Below, in pieces: positions 62,568 through 64,000 of a stretch of 64,000 bases of DNA. The notes below the pieces were generated by a model. It was not told the origin of the DNA. It saw nothing but the letters and a program-made list of their open reading frames with translations, and did no database searches. The stretch's first letter is position 1; each line of letters starts with the position of its first letter. The position numbers and the translations under genes were made by a program. The stretch comes from Candidatus Saccharimonadota bacterium (GTDB taxonomy: Bacteria > Patescibacteriota > Saccharimonadia > Saccharimonadales > Saccharimonadaceae), in NCBI GenBank assembly GCA_905373835.1, contig CAJPUN010000004.1:1-64000 (forward strand). The letters run 5' to 3'.

Positions 62568-63653
62568 ATGAACCAATCAACCAAACAACCAACCGAAATT
62601 TTTGCCGCGTCGATCGCTACCATCCTTGATGCAGTCGGCGAAGAACACGACCGCGAGCGCGAGATCATCGTGCGTCGCTTTGGCCTCAAAGAGCGCCGCG
62701 AAACGCTCGAGCAGATCGGCGAGCTGCTCGGTATTACGCGTGAGCGTGTCCGCCAGCTCGAGAAGGCCATCGTGGTGCGCCTCAAGCTTGCTGCCGAAGC
62801 AGGTGAGCTAGAGGGCCTGCACGACGCCGAGCGCCTCATCATCCGCGACCTCTCCGAGAATGGCCGCGTTGGACGCGTCTCAGACATCACACAGCGCCTG
62901 CTAGACGTCGAGACACCCACGGTGCAGCAGCGCGCCCACATCGCCTTCATTGGTGAAGTGTCAGCCCGCCTCACCCCCATCAATGAGACCGACAAATACC
63001 ACCAAGGCCTGGCCATTGCCGAATACGGCGACGAGAAGGCGGTGCGAAGCCGTGTGGATGAGATCGTTGCCGCCATCAAGCAGCATGGCGCGCCCATCAG
63101 CCTCGAAGCGCTGCATGACCAACTCACCTACGAGAACCCCAACCAAGTGCGCGGCCTCGCTAGCCTCTCTACCCAGCTGGCCCACCTCAAAGACATGTGG
63201 GGCCTGAGCAAGTGGCCAACCGTTAATCCCAAGAATATCCGCGACAAGATCTACGTCGTCCTGCTGGATGAGGGGAAGCCGCTGCACTTTAGCGAGATTG
63301 CTCAGCGCATCAAGGAAAGCACTTTCAAGCGCCGTAACGTCACCAAGCAAGCCATCCACAACGAGCTCATCAAAGACAAGCGCTTCATCCTCATCGGCCG
63401 CGGTATTTATGCGCTCGACATCTGGGGTTATAGCCAAGGCACTGTAGCTGACATCATTGCTGGTATCTTGCGCGACGAGGGTGGCCCACTACACCGCGAC
63501 GAGATCGTCAAGCGCGTTCTCAAGAGCCGCCAGGTCAAGGAGACCACCATCCTTCTTAATCTCCAAAGCAAACCGCTCTTCAAGCGCGTTGCCAAAGCCA
63601 CCTACGCCCTCGAACCACCCAAGGAGCAAGCAGAGGCGGTCGCAGCAGCGTAG
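62568..63653 (+). CDS. Sigma-region-4 plus HARE-HTH transcription protein
   Basis: 361 residues from the ATG at 62568 (GGAG 9 nt upstream; ATG 62553 and TTG 62532 are alternatives). Residues ~25-85 match sigma70 region 4 (EREIIVRRFGLKERRETL, IGELLGITRERVRQLEKAI), which reads -35 elements. There is no region 2. Two winged-helix segments follow. The last (GTVADIIAGILRDEGGPLHRDEIVKRV) and the preceding one (LLDEGKPLHFSEIAQRI) resemble HARE-HTH, the fold of RNA polymerase delta. It may be a polymerase-associated regulator rather than a complete sigma factor. Confidence 0.85.
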   Translation: MNQSTKQPTEIFAASIATILDAVGEEHDREREIIVRRFGLKERRETLEQIGELLGITRERVRQLEKAIVVRLKLAAEAGELEGLHDAERLIIRDLSENGRVGRVSDITQRLLDVETPTVQQRAHIAFIGEVSARLTPINETDKYHQGLAIAEYGDEKAVRSRVDEIVAAIKQHGAPISLEALHDQLTYENPNQVRGLASLSTQLAHLKDMWGLSKWPTVNPKNIRDKIYVVLLDEGKPLHFSEIAQRIKESTFKRRNVTKQAIHNELIKDKRFILIGRGIYALDIWGYSQGTVADIIAGILRDEGGPLHRDEIVKRVLKSRQVKETTILLNLQSKPLFKRVAKATYALEPPKEQAEAVAAA

Positions 63654-63675
63654 CTCTAGACAAACAATACACCAA

Positions 63676-63710
63676 TAAGAGACGGAGCGATGAGAGCTTC
63701 GTCTCTTTTG
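63676..63710 (+). terminator. Terminator of the sigma-4/HARE gene
   Basis: AGAGACG (63678-63684) pairs with CGTCTCT (63700-63706), followed by TTT. Confidence 0.8.
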
Positions 63711-63885
63711 GTTATAATAGGTATGGCTACAATAATGGTACGAGGTCTATCCAGGATAATTCATCTCGATAGATGAAGCGCCTGGCAGGGTATTGGCTAT
63801 TGGTTTTGGTCATAGCAAACGCAGTTTCTTATTCAATTTTGATATAACAGGTGGAATATATATATCATGCTAGAATACTGCCATT

Positions 63886-64000
63886 ATGACAATCTATTCA
63901 TCTCACACCTACACCGTCACCGACCAAGCAGCCCGCTGGAACGCTAATTCCGCAGCACGTCTGCACGAATTAGGATCAAACGACGACCCATCGTATCGGG
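63886..64000 (+). CDS. Partial gene, start only
   Basis: An open frame of 38 codons (MTIYSSHTYTVTDQAARWN...) runs off the window. The extended -10 TGCTAGAAT (TAGAAT 63871-63876) lies 9 nt before the ATG, as in other leaderless genes. Too short to assign. Confidence 0.55.
   Translation, partial: MTIYSSHTYTVTDQAARWNANSAARLHELGSNDDPSYR

Noticed and set aside
63713..63776. TATAAT followed by an ATG and a 17-codon frame, like the other leaderless mini-ORFs
   Set aside because: Only 4 nt separate the box and the ATG, so transcription would start inside the frame, and it does not abut a gene.

Overview
The window looks like a chromosomal segment of a small-genome, monoderm bacterium of the Candidate Phyla Radiation, most likely a Saccharibacteria (TM7) relative. 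This is inferred from content, not from a 16S gene. Genes are densely packed. UGA acts as a stop. Envelope proteins are sortase/LPxTG and type IV prepilin types with no outer-membrane genes. Many uncharacterised single-membrane-segment envelope proteins are present. Core genes (atp, smpB, gltX, der, pth, dprA, topA) sit among patches of unknown genes.

Layout. 1-7.3 kb (minus): F1Fo ATP synthase operon in the order atpZ-like, B, E, F, H, A, G, two unknown genes, atpD, then a terminator with no atpC. 7.4-13.3 kb: small proteins, a glutaredoxin, a prepilin carrying an RCC1 propeller and a ricin-type lectin, and an ABC-F ATPase. 13.3-19.7 kb: smpB, an alpha/beta hydrolase and four glycosyltransferases. 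19.8-25 kb: exonuclease III, a candidate ~205-nt RNA, an NnrD-like protein, a long non-coding stretch, a PKD/LPxTG surface protein and tRNA-Leu. 25-43 kb: sortase, PEGA and DUF4367-like envelope proteins, gltX, a DUF3048 protein, a histidine kinase/response regulator pair, a frameshifted HExxH peptidase gene, tRNA-Glu and a second histidine kinase. 43-50 kb: a REC protein with a long disordered tail, an rRNA pseudouridine synthase, der, a structured-leader small gene and a COG0523 GTPase. 50-55.7 kb: pth, then a tight operon (CooC-like ATPase, ornithine-cyclodeaminase-family dehydrogenase, ATP-grasp) divergent from a Fur-family regulator, followed by TerC. 55.8-64 kb: a trypsin-like protease, dprA, a CDP-alcohol phosphatidyltransferase, topA, a sigma-region-4/HARE-HTH protein and the start of one more gene.

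Expression signals are unusually readable. About 20 genes have an extended -10 box (consensus TGC-TATA[A/C]T) only 6-10 nt before the start codon, so they are probably translated from leaderless mRNAs. Genes inside operons instead overlap or carry Shine-Dalgarno sequences. Two leaderless mini-ORFs precede Shine-Dalgarno-led genes.

Most notable: (i) a two-copy structured RNA motif with compensatory changes at 30.5 and 34.1 kb; (ii) a probably metal-regulated divergon at 50.6-54.7 kb whose enzyme set could make a small metal-related molecule; (iii) a pilin-anchored RCC1/ricin lectin that is a candidate host-binding adhesin. No CRISPR array, insertion sequence or prophage gene was seen.
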